Shown here piece by piece: positions 44,937 through 56,475 of a stretch of DNA of 64,000 nt. Under the pieces are notes generated by a model, which was given only the letters and a program-made list of their open reading frames with translations, had not been told where the DNA came from and made no database searches. Made by a program: the position numbers and the translations under genes. The stretch lies in contig CM077159.1 in assembly GCA_039583875.1 (NCBI GenBank), positions 890,812-954,811 on the forward strand, in the 5' to 3' direction. Origin of the DNA: Platanthera guangdongensis (lineage: Eukaryota > Streptophyta > Magnoliopsida > Asparagales > Orchidaceae). Numbering within the stretch: position 1 is the stretch's first letter; the number at the start of each line of letters is the position of its first letter.

Positions 44937-45284
44937 AGCAGGAAGAAAAGATGTTACTACTAACAATGTTAAAGAGATGAGAGCTTGGAAGGAGACAAAT
45001 GCGAAAGCGGAGTCTATTCTTAAGCAGGTGATCTCATCGGAGCTCTTGGACCACATCAGTGGATGTCGGTCAGCTGCGGAAGTTTGGAATTCCCTTGATG
45101 GGTTATTCAGGAAGGAGGTAAATGTTGTTGCGGAGGTTGGTCCTTCTACTTCATATCAGGAAGAGAGGAGCGGTTCTCCTAGGCGTGATGGGAAGAGGAA
45201 GGAAGGACCAAGGTGCTATAGTTATAAGCAGCATGGTCACCTCAGGGATGTGCGGGATGTAAGCACGGTGAAGCTTATTGCTTT

Positions 45285-46409
45285 ATGGTTGATAAGGCAC
45301 AGTGCAGATGTAAGGAACATTTGGAGGTTGTCCATTGTGCTCTGGTTGGAACGACTATCACTGCCAGTCTTGGTGGCTGCAGGTACATGCTGATATTGGT
45401 TGATGACTATTTGATGTATACCTGGGTATACTTCATGAAGGAGAAGTCTAACATGTTCCGCTTGTTTGTGGATTTAAAGAAGCTTGTGGAAGGCTAGCTT
45501 GGCTTGCAGATCAAGAAGGTTAGGACAAGCATCGGTGGTAAGTTTGACTCAACCGAGTTCTCAAACTTTTGCAGGAAGCATGGGATCCGAAGGGAGCTTT
45601 CTCATGGACATACTTCACAGCAAGGCGGTGTTGCAGTTCAGATGATCCATCTATTGACGGAGACCTGCAAGTGTTGGCTTCAGTGCAAAGGTATTCCTAA
45701 GGCTTTTTGGGCAGAAGGGATGGCCTGTGCTGCACATGTCATCAATCACATGCCTCTTAGTCCGATCATTATGAAGACACCGGTTGAGATGATGTTCGGG
45801 GTGAAGCCCATTATGAAGCACCTGTGGGTGTTTGGATCTACCTGCTATTTACACACTCCGGATGCTCTCAAGACGAAGCTAGTCTTTGTTGGGTATGATG
45901 AGCAGAGGAGAAGATGGAGGCGTATTGATCCTGGGATGAAGAGGTTCATCATGTCGAGAAACGTTGTCTTCGATGAGCCGACGTCGTATTGGTATAGCTC
46001 ATATATGGAGCTAGAGATGAGTAGGTCAGATGGTGGGCTGAAGGGGGCTGCTGCTAAGGTTCAGTTGGAGCTACATGTGTCACCAGGAGCTCCAGGTTGT
46101 TCTATCTCTGGGGCAAATCCGTCAGGGTTGGGAAGCAGGGGGAGCAATGCTCCAGGTGCTTCAGGCTCGAAGGTGGAGGCTTTTAGTTTGGGAAGCAGGA
46201 GGAGCGATGTTCCAGGTAGTTCTTGTTCAAGAGCAGAGGCTTCTGGTTCAGGTAGCAGGGGTAGCGTTGCTCCAGGTTTTCCTGGCTCCAGTGAGGAGGC
46301 TTCTTGTTCAGGAAGCAAGGGGAGCATTGTTCTGAGTTTGCTCGGGAATGAAGCTGGTTCAGGAGGAGCAACAGAGGTGGTTAGACTTGATCAGGTTCTT
46401 CGGAGGTAG
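45285..46409 (+). pseudogene. Integrase and linker fragment of copia element E
   Basis: The frame reads SLGGCRYMLILVDDYLMYTWVYF, a copia integrase core; TAG at 45495-45497 interrupts it. The residues expected to hold the second catalytic Asp read RTSIGGKF, and the segment that should carry the catalytic Glu reads QQGGVAVQMIH, so both appear lost. GIPKAFWAEGMACAAHVINHMPL and KHLWVFGSTCYLHTP are the conserved C-terminal integrase segments. The tail (46130-46380) is Ser/Gly/Ala-rich owing to a 60-bp tandem repeat. The enzyme is dead by sequence. Confidence 0.88.
46130..46375 (+). repeat. 60-bp coding minisatellite in element E
   Basis: Four units with landmark GGAGC(A/G)ATG.TCCAG at 46141, 46201, 46261 and 46321: an exact 60-bp step, 20 residues per unit, rich in Gly, Ser, Ala and Pro. 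Confidence 0.88.
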
Positions 46410-46833
46410 AAGAGGATCAATAACCCACCAGCTCGATATAGCGAAGGGAACACGATGAGCTTGGTCTCATGTTTCCTTGCGAGCCCATAGGTCGAACGAG
46501 TACCTTCTAGCTGTGATGACCCCACTAGAATCAAGGAGGTTGTGGACACCAAAGATGATGAGGTGACTACTCTCAGAGGTAAAGAGGCTTGGGCCCCTGT
46601 GCCCAAGGTTGTTGGTGATACTCCTATGATGTATGAGTGGAGGTTGAAGCTGAAGAAGAAGACAGAGGGAAGCATGACTCCATTTGGGAGATGCTGGAGG
46701 GATCCCTCTTGGTTAGTATATGCAGGGCGGGGACTATGTCTTGGACATCTCCTCGAAGGCGCTATCAGAGGGACCAGGTGTAAGATTACGGGAGCTACGA
46801 GAGCTGTTCACCAATTCTCACTTCAAGGGGGAG
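46410..46833 (+). pseudogene. Pol remnant before the 3' LTR of element E
   Basis: Short open stretches (the longest starts at 46542) do not show RT or RNase H motifs that I can name. Length is far below the 2 kb these domains need. The purine tract CACTTCAAGGGGGAG abuts the LTR at 46834. Confidence 0.45.
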
Positions 46834-48595
46834 TGTTGAAAATTCTGAAGTGAAAGTTGGTGATTGGAAGTCTTGGGCAACCTATCCGCGCGGACTACGC
46901 GGATAGGGTTGGCCGACAGTCAGGTCGGCAGGGCTGTTGCAGACGGCTTGTCCTGTGGAGGCCTGGGCGGTCTGTTTGTGTGTACTAAGCGAATAGTAGT
47001 GGCGGTTTGTCAGGCTGGCGTATGCTCAGCAGGCAGTTGGATCCCAGAAGGTAACCGGGAGGATAGCGACTCTATCCGCGGAGTCCGGCAAGAAGCGGAC
47101 TGGAGGACTGGAGCTCGGTAGACTGGCTTGGCAGAAGCCTTGGTCTTTCTCTGGTGAAGCGGAAAGTGGAAGACGTGGAGGTCACCAGTTAGTGCAGACT
47201 GATGCTGGAGTTCGTCGGGGAAGGAGGAATGAATCCAGTATCCGCCAGTAAGTGCGGACTGGCCCTTGTGGCCAATATTGTGGACATGGTTGTTTCTGAA
47301 CCAAGTCCAGGTTTGGCTCAGTCTAGGGAGATCACGCAGTGAAGCGCGGACTGCTTCTCAGTCCGTAGAGCTCGGCAGAAGTCTTGTGTGCCTTGGTTAC
47401 GAGTTTTGGGATATGCGGACTGGAGGTTGCGTCCGCAACTGCGTGCGAACTGGTGCTGTGCCCGCTGAGTCCGACAGCTGCCTTGGTGGCGAGGCTGTGG
47501 ACTCAGGATATGCGGACTGGAGCAGTCTGCGGGATATGCATACTGGAGCAGTCTGTGTGATATGCAGACTAGAGGTATCTGCAGTATAAGTAGACTGGAG
47601 CTTTGTTCTCTGAGTCCGGCAGTTATCTTGGTGGCAAGGCAGTGGGCTAGCGATAAGCATACTGGAGCTGTGTCCGCGGATAGGCGGACAAGTTGCTGCA
47701 GAGTTAGGCTGTGGAGGTCTTGGCCTTTGGTGACAAGGCGGACTTGCGTTGTGTCCGGGCTTGGTGAAGCTTAGGCGGACTGGCTATCCTACACAGGTAG
47801 CGGCGCACTAGTGTGTATCCGCAATTTTCCGGACACATATTCTTGCTGTGGGATGTGGCAGTGTTCCTATCGACTATGGCGGTGACCACACTCCTCATCG
47901 TGCCTATAAATAGGACCCATGTCACATCAGGAAGATGAGAACCTAAGAGAGCGAATGAACAGTAAGTGGGCCCGTCACAATTGCTGCGGAATGGATTTTA
48001 CCATCCGCGCGGTTTGATAGAGGACCAGTTTGTGATGCGCAGGTTGTGCGGATAGCGCTGGAAAGATAGGAGTTGGCTCTGATTGCGGTCAGGGATAGTG
48101 CGAACTCTGCAGTTAAGCAACATGCGGTAAACAGGAGGTCACGGACAGTGACCAGATGGTTTTCTCTTTGGCAACTTGTGTATGGGGTTCAATAAGTGGC
48201 CTGCTTCAGGAGGCATGTTCAGTTCAGCATCGCAACTTGTACGGTCTGGCAGCTAGGCGACCTCGCGGTCAGGCGGCTTGCAGATAGGTGGCTAGAGCTT
48301 AGCATTGGAATAAATGGCAGTCCGTGTGGCCTGGGTTACGGTCTGGCGACCTGGTGGATTGTGCGGACTCCATAATAGTAACCAGCAACATCGTGTTGGA
48401 GCACGCGGTGCTTGTGTTGACTTGTCTTTGTAATTGTCTCTGCTCTCCATGTGGTAGTTTTGGCGAATCATGTCTCGCGTTGTAAAGAAGTTAGCTATAA
48501 ATCAATAAAGACTCTTGTTGCTGCATGTGTTTTTGGTTGTAACTGACTTAGTTTAGATAACCTCTACTCACTCCAAGATCCAGGAAAATTCAACA
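46834..48595 (+). repeat. 3' LTR of element E
   Basis: 1762 bp, TGTTGAAAATT to AAATTCAACA. Words GCGGACTGG and complements fill about 46880-47830, including a perfect inverted repeat CCTATCCGCG / CGCGGATAGG at 46881-46907. TATA box TATAAATA at 47905-47912; AATAAA at 48504-48509. This is the reference copy for reassembling the split 5' LTR. Confidence 0.92.
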
Positions 48596-48600
48596 AAGAG

Positions 48601-49116
48601 ATCCCGAGTAGACCCGCTGACCAGGCTATCACCTAGCTGGCAGGACTGTAGGCTCACTCAGTGATTGGACGATGTTTGGAGGGGAGACCATGAGCAGACC
48701 CGCTGACCAGGCTCTCAAATAGCTGACAGGACTATAGGCTCACTCGGTGGTTGGAGGTTGTTTGGAGGGGAGACCCCGAGCGGACCCGCTGACCAGGCAC
48801 TCACCTAGCTGGCAGGACTGTTGGCTCACTCGGTGGTTGAAGGTTATTTGGAGAGGAGGCACCGAGCAGACTCATTGACCAGGCTCTCACCTAGCTGGCA
48901 GGACTGTAGGCTCACTCGGTGGATGAAGGTTGTTTGGAGAAGAGACACCGAGCAGACCTGCTAAACATGCTCTCACCTAGCTGGCAGGACTATAGGCTCA
49001 CTCGATGGTTGGAGGTTGTTTGGAGAACGGTCTCTGAGCAAACCCGCTAACCAGGCTCCCATCAAGCTGGCAGGGCTATAGTTTCACTCGATGACAAGAT
49101 AAGTGATAAGATTACC
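48601..49116. repeat. 86-bp tandem repeat, six units
   Basis: The landmark GACCCGCTGACC (or variant) stands at 48611, 48697, 48783, 48869, 48955 and 49041: five exact steps of 86 bp. Each unit also holds AGCTGGCAGGACTGTAGGCTC and TTGGAGGTTGTTTGGAG-type blocks. Units differ by a few to about fifteen bases. The last unit is the most decayed. Between it and element H (49117-49218) I see no feature. Confidence 0.95.
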
Positions 49117-49218
49117 TCAAAGAAAAATATCTAAATGTATCTGAGAATGAAGAAGGTTTATAGAGAACGAAAAACTCCTATGAGTGGGAGAGATTGGTGA
49201 GATGTAAATGAGGATGGA

Positions 49219-50933
49219 TGATATAAAATTATGAAGCGGAGAAAGGGTTATGCGTGGAGAAGACAAAGTTAAGGGAGGATAAGGTGGAAGTGTAGTTGTG
49301 AGATGTTCTCCGATTCTATATTCGATGAAGGCAAGTATACCTTGTCGCATATAGTATAGGATATTAAGTTCAATATCAAGTTCGTATTACCCGGGGTGAA
49401 TTGAGTACTTCTACTTCAAGGAGTTACTATTATCTTATCAATTAAAAGATGTTTTGGGGTTGTTTACTAAATTAAAGAAGTGAGAATGTTTTACTTGAAA
49501 ATTTGAGAAAAGCTAAATGATAATTAAGCGATAGTACTCGATCGAGAATCTCCTCGGCTTAAGTTGATCAAAAGATGCAATAATAAACTTTTTAAATTAA
49601 TAAGGCAAGAGACCTTGACCGCGGAGGTTCTAAAAGCAAGAACATGCTTCTCTCGAAGTCATGCCCATTTGAGTTTAGGAAGGTCTGACCGAACTTTCGT
49701 CCGAATCGGAGGCCTAAAACCCGCTTTATGCTGCGAACCCCTCTATTGGATTTTACTCCAATCCGGGAGATTTGAACGTCTGCCTCTCTCGAGTGGTGCG
49801 AACAACTCCCTTTACTCTTGGGTGCTCATTTCAAACTTTCGGCCTCTCGGCTAGCCCAGAATGAAAGCAAAGGTGGAGAGTATATATCGATGATATACCT
49901 CCAACCCGTGATAAATCAAGAGTAATTCAAGGCTAAACCCTAAAAAGAAAAGGTAAGATTCAAAGCATCATAACTTAATCACTCGAACCTCGGATCATCA
50001 AGATCGAGTACATGGAGGATTAGTTAATCATGGTGAGGTGGAAGAGGGGGGATGAGTAGTAAAGCATAAAGACACAAAGTAGTAAATAGAAGAAAACAAG
50101 AGCACTTTTATTAAAATTAAAGCGGGCTTACACCATGAAAATGAACAAGATTACAAGTGCATGGAATTGAAAATCCTATTCTGGCCCTATCATTAGCAAC
50201 TAAAGCATAGACAAAAGCTATTATAAAAGCTTAACTAACTAGGATTAAGAAAAATACAAAGTAAGCGAGAGAGAAAAAGCATAAAAAGGAACATTAAACA
50301 AAGGGGCAGAACCTCCCCCTCTCAGCCAAAAGTCCTCCTGAACCCTTGGGGAAGGGCTCAATTTATAGATTTTTTCGGGATGGGTCACGCCCCCCTGACA
50401 CGCCCTGGTCGGGCAAGTACCTGGGGCGTGACACGGTCGGTGCGACTTTGGAGTGCTGAAATTAATTGCTGGAGTTGACGGGCATTGTTGTTGAAGTACA
50501 CGCCCATATGTCACTCCCGGGTCGGGCGTGACCCGGGGGTGTGACAATTTGGTGCGACGGTGGAGTGGGAAAAACGAGCGCGTTGCGGCGATTCCTCGGA
50601 ACCTGGGGACACGCCTCTAGAACACGCCCGTGTCGGGTGTGTCACGGGCATGACAGAGGGCGTGTACACTAAGTTTCCACGGAATGCAGTTTCGGACCAA
50701 TTGCTTCATTCCTCTGGGTTACACGCCCTAGGTACACGCCCGGGTAGGGCGTGACCCGGGGGCGTGTCACAGCAAAATTCGGGTGAAAACCATGAAAACC
50801 TGCAAAAAGCAGAAAAACGCATTAGCGACAAAAATATATGCAAAGGGGAATCAAAATAAGAAGTTTACAAGACATGATTTGCTTTAAAACCCTGAAAATA
50901 CCCTAATAAAATTGACTGCAAATTGTATTATCA
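49219..50933 (-). repeat. 3' LTR of element H
   Basis: 1715 bp; plus-strand tips TGATATAAAATT and TATTATCA. TATAAATT lies at 50360-50367 (minus), with GGACACGCC / GGCGTGTCA-type words at 50380-50780 upstream of it in element sense. Lacks credible genes. Confidence 0.92.
50380..50780. repeat. GACACGCCC/GGGCGTGAC array in LTR of H
   Basis: Words such as CACGCCCGTGTCGGGTGTG, ACACGCCCGGGTAGGGCGTG and GTCACGCCC recur through 400 bp; the same array is at about 59390-59775 in the 5' LTR. Less regular than the Tekay arrays. Confidence 0.8.
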
Positions 50934-50951
50934 AATTCCCCCAAGCTTAAG
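50934..50951 (-). other. Polypurine tract of element H
   Basis: Minus strand CTTAAGCTTGGGGGAATT, next to the LTR start TGATAATAC. Confidence 0.88.
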
Positions 50952-52801
50952 TTTTGCTTGTCCCCAACCAAAGATATAAAAACTAGCTAATCATAAAAAG
51001 TGACTAATTCAAAGAGTTTTAATCATGCTTACACAAGTACTATGCGAAATTCCAGGTAGGGAGAATGTAAAACGTAAATCTAAAACAATTATTTTGGTAT
51101 GATTTAACTTTTATAAACTTTACTTAACAAAAATAAATCATCCAGAATTTTGACGAGATTCTTTAATAGATTTAAGCAAGACAACGAAAATGAAAAGAAC
51201 GTATTGAGTTGTTAGTAGATCCAAGCAACACATTATAATTATATCAATTAAATAACAAAAATCTAAGTTTAAATCCAGAACTAAAACAGATTTACTTTTC
51301 TTCTTTTCGTAGCTGTTAAATAAGATTTAAAAAGGCGCGAATCAAAAGGACTTAATAGGACCGAAACATTTGGTTTAGGATCATGAATATGAGTGAAATT
51401 CAAAGATAAACATGGAGGCTTAAAATCACAATAAACCAAAACAAAGAGTTTCAAAAAAAAAATTATTTTAAACAAAAAATATATATTTTTTCTTTCTTTT
51501 TCTTCTTTATTATTATTCATTATTTTTTCTTCATTTTTTTTCTTTTTTTTTTAAAACAAGGCCATAAAAATTTTTTTTTGTTTCATTTTCAATTGGCCAA
51601 ATAAAATCAACATTGCTTTTGAGTACATTTTTTCAACAATTTCTCCAAAGATAACACAAAATTTCCTATCATGATTATGAAAATTTTTGAATGAAACTCA
51701 AAAAATTAGCGTGATTAGATAGGTAGGAATTTCGACTTTGGTGAAAATGAAATGCTATGTGGAGTTATCAAACGAAATTGGAAAAAAGGCTCAAAAGCGG
51801 CTAACTAGCGGTAAAAGATTTTAGGTTGGCAGGAAAGCTCAAACGTAAACAAAAATGGCCTAAATTATTTTCACATTTTTTTAAATTTATTTAAAACATA
51901 GAATTGAAAATTTTCAAAAAGCAAGTCTGAGATAATAAAAGAAGATTGATGAAATTATCTTGAAAATAGAAATAATATGTGACTTGGATCGTTCATATCT
52001 ACTACGTTATTCAAAAGTTGTCCTTATAAAAGTTATCTAAAAATGAAAAGGAAAATAGTTGATGATAAATTTTAGAGAAAGTAAAGAAAATAAAGAATGG
52101 AAAACCATAATAGAAATGCATGTTTTAGAGAAATATTTCACCTTAACATGCTACAGTGAATTAGAAACACAGCATGACCAACATTTTACTTGTGAAATAT
52201 GATTAAAAAAATGATTAGAAAAATTATAATTAACTACGTTGTTTATAAATAATTTTGAGAAAAACAAAACACAAACATGTGGTATTATTGAAATACCAAA
52301 ATGCAGCTATATATTTTTTTTGGATTTTTTGGATTTTTATAAAAGTAAAAGATATTTATAAAAAGCAAAAAGAAGGAGGAAGTCCTCCCCCAAGCTTAAA
52401 ATCTACATTGTCCTCAATGGAGAAGGAGGTTGGAGAACGAGAGAAAATTAAAGTACAAAAATTAAATACAAAATTGAAAACAGGTACTTCCCCGGTTTTA
52501 TTTTGCAGCAAAAGCTGAGTGATGCCGCTCCCCCATGCTTGTGCCTTGAATCTTCAGGAAAGGTCTTCTGTTGGACTTTGTGATGGATTTAGCAGCATTG
52601 GCAGCGATGATTTTAGAAGCCGCAACTGGTGGAGCCGTCCGGGGCAAAAAGTGTAAAATAAAGAAAACATAAAAAGATTTGGGTTGCCTCCCAAGAGCGC
52701 CCTTTGTTTATAAAGGTCGTTTGAGCTCGAACAAAAGAATATTGTCCAACAATAAGAAGTCTTAAATTATTACAGTCCAAATGAAGGAGAAACAAAATAG
52801 T
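50952..52801 (-). other. AT-rich region between pol and 3' LTR of H
   Basis: About 1.85 kb with no convincing gene on either strand. It includes homopolymer-rich DNA (51450-51600), a second polypurine-like tract TTTTAAGCTTGGGGGAGG on the minus strand (52384-52403), and GGGAGGCAACCCAAATC at about 52680-52696, familiar from Athila 3' regions. An envelope-like ORF found here in some Athila elements is not present. Confidence 0.6.
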
Positions 52802-55758
52802 TCATGAGTTCGATAACAGTAATTGTTCCGTCGCAGTAGGAAGTAAATTGTTAGGCAAATAGAGTTTTAATCGCTGACCATTTACCTTAAATTCACCCTT
52901 ATCAAGGTGCGAAATGAGAACCGTCCCATACGGCCAAGCCTCTTTAATAATAAAGGGGCCGGACCATCGTGATTTTAATTTACCTGGAAAGAGGCGAAGC
53001 CGAGAGTTATAAAAAGGACGAGATCACCCGGCGAAAAAAATTTAGGAAATTTAATATTTTTGTCATGGTAGAACTTTGTTCGCTCTTTATAAAGCCTATT
53101 ACTCTCGTAAGCATTCTCCCGCCATTCGTCGAGTTCATTGAGCTGAAATTTACGGTGTTCGGCGGTTAGGGTGGGATCTAGATTTAATGTTTTGAGGGCC
53201 GAAACCACACGGTGCTCTAACTCAACAGGAAGGTGGCAAGCCTTACCATAAACCAATCGATACGGCGTGCAGTCGATGGCGGTCTTATATGTCGTTACAT
53301 AGGCCCATAGGGCATCATCTAGTTTTAGTGCCCAATCCTTCCTGTTTAAGGATACGATTTTCTCTAAAATACGTTTCAATTCTCGATTAACAACCTCGAC
53401 TTGACCGCTCGTCTGGGGGTGATAGGAGGTGGAAAGTTTGTGCGTTACTCCATATTTTTCCAAAATTTTGGCAAACTGGCTATTGCAGAAATGGGTTCCC
53501 CTATCACTAATTATAGCGCGCGGCGTGCCAAATCGAGAGAATAATTTTTTTAGAAATTTTACAATGACTCGTGCATCGTTGTTGGGGAGAGCTTGCAGTT
53601 CCGTCCACCTTGATACATAGTAGACAGCTACGAGAATGTATTTATTTTGATAAGAGGTGGGATGGGGGCCAATGAAGTCGATGCCCCAAAGATCGAAGAT
53701 TTAACATTCGAGGAAAATATTTTGAGGCATCTCGTCCCGCCGTGAGATATTGCCTGCCCGCTGGCAACTATCACAAGTACTCACTAGGGTGTGAGCATCC
53801 TTGAATAGCGTGGGCCAATAGAAACCCGCCTGCAGCACCTTTCTTGCGGTGCGGTTCACTTGATAATGACCACCTATTGGTCCTTCATGGCAATGTCCCA
53901 AAATTTGCACTCCTTCCTCACTCGAAACGCAACGCCGCACTACCTAATCCCCACAGATTCTGAATAAGAAAGGGTCTTCCCAAAAGTAATTCTTTAAATC
54001 AGAAAAGAATTTCTTCTTTTTCTGGCTTGAGAATTCCTTTGGTAAGACCCGAGCCACTAAATAATTGGCAAAGTCGGCGAACCAGGGCACGAGATAATCA
54101 TTTGAATTTTTGAGAGCGAAGAGGCGCTCTTCAGGGAATTTATCGTTAATGTCGGCTTCCACTAATATTTCACTGGCAGGGTTTTCTAAACGAGATAAAT
54201 GGTCGGCCGCCAAATTTTCGGCCCCTCTTTTGTCCCGGATTTCTAAATCAAACTCCTGCAAGAGGAGGATCCATCGCAAAAGGCGGGGCTTTGTGTCCGC
54301 TTTGCTAAATAAAAAACGAAGAGCTGAGTGATCCGTAAAGACAATTACTTTGGAGAGGGTGATATAAGACCTAAACTTATCAAAGGCAAAAACAATTTCT
54401 AGGAGCTCTTTCTCGGTGGTGGTGTAGTTGGCCTGTGCAAACGTGAGTGTCTTGGTTGCATAATAAATCGGGTGGAAGAATTTATCCACCCGCTGGCCTA
54501 AGAGCGCGCCCACCGCAGTATCACTAGCATCGCACATGATTTCGAAAGGGAGCGACCAATCCGGAGCAACTAGAATTGGAGAGTTTACTAATTTTTCTTT
54601 TATTAAATTGAAAGCAAGAAGAAAATCGTTGTTAAAAATGAAAGGTGACTCTTTCTCGAGAAGATGGGTTATCGACTTCGTTATTTTGGAGAAATTTTGG
54701 ATAAAACGCCGATAAAATCCCGCGTGCCCAAGAAAACTACAAATGGCTTTAATATTCGTTGGAGGGGGGAGCTTTTCAATAATTTCGATCGTGGCCCGGT
54801 CGACCTCGATCCCCTTGCCTGAAATCTTATGGCCGAGGACCAATCCCTCTCGGACCATAAATTGGCATTTCTCCCAGTTGAGGGCTAAGTTAGTTTCCTC
54901 ACAACGAATCAGCACACGCTCGAGATTTTTTAAACAATTTGAAAAAGAATTACCAAACACCGAGAAGTCGTCCATAAAAACCTCCATCACTTCTTATACC
55001 AATTCATCGAATATCACCAGCATACATCGCTGAAATGTAGCCGGCGGATTACATAAACCAAATGGCATCCGTCAATAAGCAAAGGTGCCAAAGGGACAAG
55101 TAAAGGTAGTCTTCTCCTGATCTTCAGGTGAAATAGGGATTTGGAGGTACCCCGAGAGACCGTCGAGAAAGCAGTAGAAGGAGTGACCGGAAAGTCGTTC
55201 TAAAATTTGGTCGATAAAGGGAAGCGGGAAGTGGTATTTTCGGGTGGCATCATTTAGTTTGCGGTCATCAATGCACATCCGCCAACCCATAATAGTACGG
55301 GTTAGAATTAATTGATTATTTTCATTGGCCACTACTGTGACCCCGCCTTTCTTTGGCACGACCTGTACTGGACTTACCTAAGTACTATCAGAGATGGGAT
55401 AAATAATTCCTGCATCTAGAAGTTTAATAACCTCAGCCTTCACGACATCCTTCATGTTTGGATTTAAACGTCGTTGGGGCTGGATAGTACTACGAAAGTT
55501 ATTATCTAAGAAAATCTTGTGTGTACAGAATGATGGGCTAATCCCCTTAATATCAGATAACTGCCACGCAATTGCATGGCGGTGATTTTGCAAAACTACG
55601 GTCAACTCAGAAATTTCTGAGTTGCTCAGATCCGAGGAGATAATAACCGGTAGCTTAGAGTCATTTTTGAGGAAAAGATACTGCGGATGAGGGGGAAGTT
55701 TCTTAAGCTCCAATATGGGTGGTTTCTCGTAAGAGGTTTTGAATTTTGTGGTGTCCAT
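52802..55758 (-). pseudogene. pol: RT, RNase H and integrase of Athila element H (broken)
   Basis: Minus strand. RT begins LELKKLPPHPQYLFL, with MCIDDRKLN and FMDDFSVFG (catalytic Asp pair); RNase H has [11 protein letters not shown] and DHLSRLENP; integrase has the zinc segment HCHEGPIGGHY ... CDSCQRAG, then core [15 protein letters not shown] and [10 protein letters not shown] (Asp, Asp, Glu). Stops: TAG near 55378, TGA near 55073, TAA near 54992, TAG near 53944, and one near 53701. A frameshift near 53015 leads to the C-terminal block FPGKLKSRW ... [14 protein letters not shown] and a final TGA at 52804-52802. Motifs that decide catalysis are mostly intact, but the chain is cut at least six times. 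Confidence 0.92.
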
Positions 55759-55848
55759 GGGAAGTGATTCGGGGAGGGTAGTGCGAGAGACTTCCTCTAA
55801 GCAGAAGAGCTCAGTGATAAGAGATTCATCAAATGATGAAGAAACTAA

Positions 55849-56475
55849 TTAAAAAGGCACAAAAAATTCATTTTCGAAGAATTCCTCTAGATAAAAGTAG
55901 GAATCATCTTGCTCTAGGGTGTTGCGCATGAAGGGATTAATGTTGAAAGTGATTTCATCATCTCCAACCCGAAGGAGGAGCTTTCCATCACTAACATCAA
56001 TAATAGCACGGGAGGTGGCAAGGAAGGGGCGGCCAAGTATCAGGGGTACATCGGCATCCTCTTCGATGTTTAGGATGACAAAATCCACCGGAAAGATGAA
56101 TTTGTCCACCTTGACCAAGACATCCTCCACAATCCCTATCAGATATTTCACAGAACGATCGGCTAGCTGTATGCTCATACGAGTGGGTTTCGGAGATCCT
56201 AGACCTAATTTTTTAAAAAGCAAAAAGGGCATGAGATTTATGCTTGCTCCAAAGTCCGCCAACGCATGTTTGACCAACGAATTACCGAATAGGCACGAGA
56301 TGAAGAACCTTCCCGTGTCATTCACTTTGCGGGGTAATTTATTGAGCACAACCGCGGAGCATTCTACATTTAAGGAAATATGCGAAATATCCTCGAGCTT
56401 TTTCTTATTTGATAGGAGCTCCTTGAGATATTTCGCGTATTTCGGCATTTGAGAGATAGCCTCACAGAACGACAC
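55849..56475 (-). pseudogene. Protease region of Athila element H
   Basis: Minus strand. ISQMPKYAKYLKELLSNKKKLED leads to LADFGASINLMP, the aspartic protease active site in Athila form (Asp-Phe-Gly here), then LILGRPFLATSRAIIDV, the conserved second half. The open piece ends at 55849. A frameshift in an A-run near 56490 separates it from the Gag tail. It would cleave the polyprotein in the particle. Confidence 0.88.

Larger units (their letters stand above)
44283..45250 (+). pseudogene. gag: Gag of element E, split by a TRIM and internally deleted
   Basis: ATG 44283 begins MAVEDASGLG; a stop TAG follows shortly (about 44346). YMESFLLGEDLWEVVCGA is the conserved copia Gag N-terminal region (UBN2 type). 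After the TRIM the frame resumes with EMRAWKETNAKAESILKQVI and DHISGCRSAAEVWNSL, then jumps to SYQEERSGSPRRDGKRKEG and a decayed knuckle CYSYKQHGHLRDV. The capsid middle is missing. Product: packaging protein of copia particles; inactive here. Confidence 0.78.
43686..48595 (+). mobile_element. Deleted Ty1/copia element E (right part)
   Basis: The second half of its 5' LTR (43686-44196) is followed by a Met primer site, a gag start, a TRIM insertion, a zinc knuckle, an integrase fragment and a complete 3' LTR. The other part of the 5' LTR is at 16821-17179. Protease is missing and RT and RNase H are almost or wholly gone, so E depended on other elements if it moved in this form. The degenerate integrase suggests that E is older than the elements inserted in it. 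Confidence 0.83.

Noticed and set aside
49564..49854. A 96-codon plus-strand frame repeated at 58567-58857
   Set aside because: Both copies lie in the LTRs of H, antisense to the element, and their similarity follows from LTR duplication. No domain is visible.
52969..53169. Plus-strand frames opposite the Athila pol, also 55919-56452
   Set aside because: They are shadows of minus-strand frames with clear enzyme motifs.
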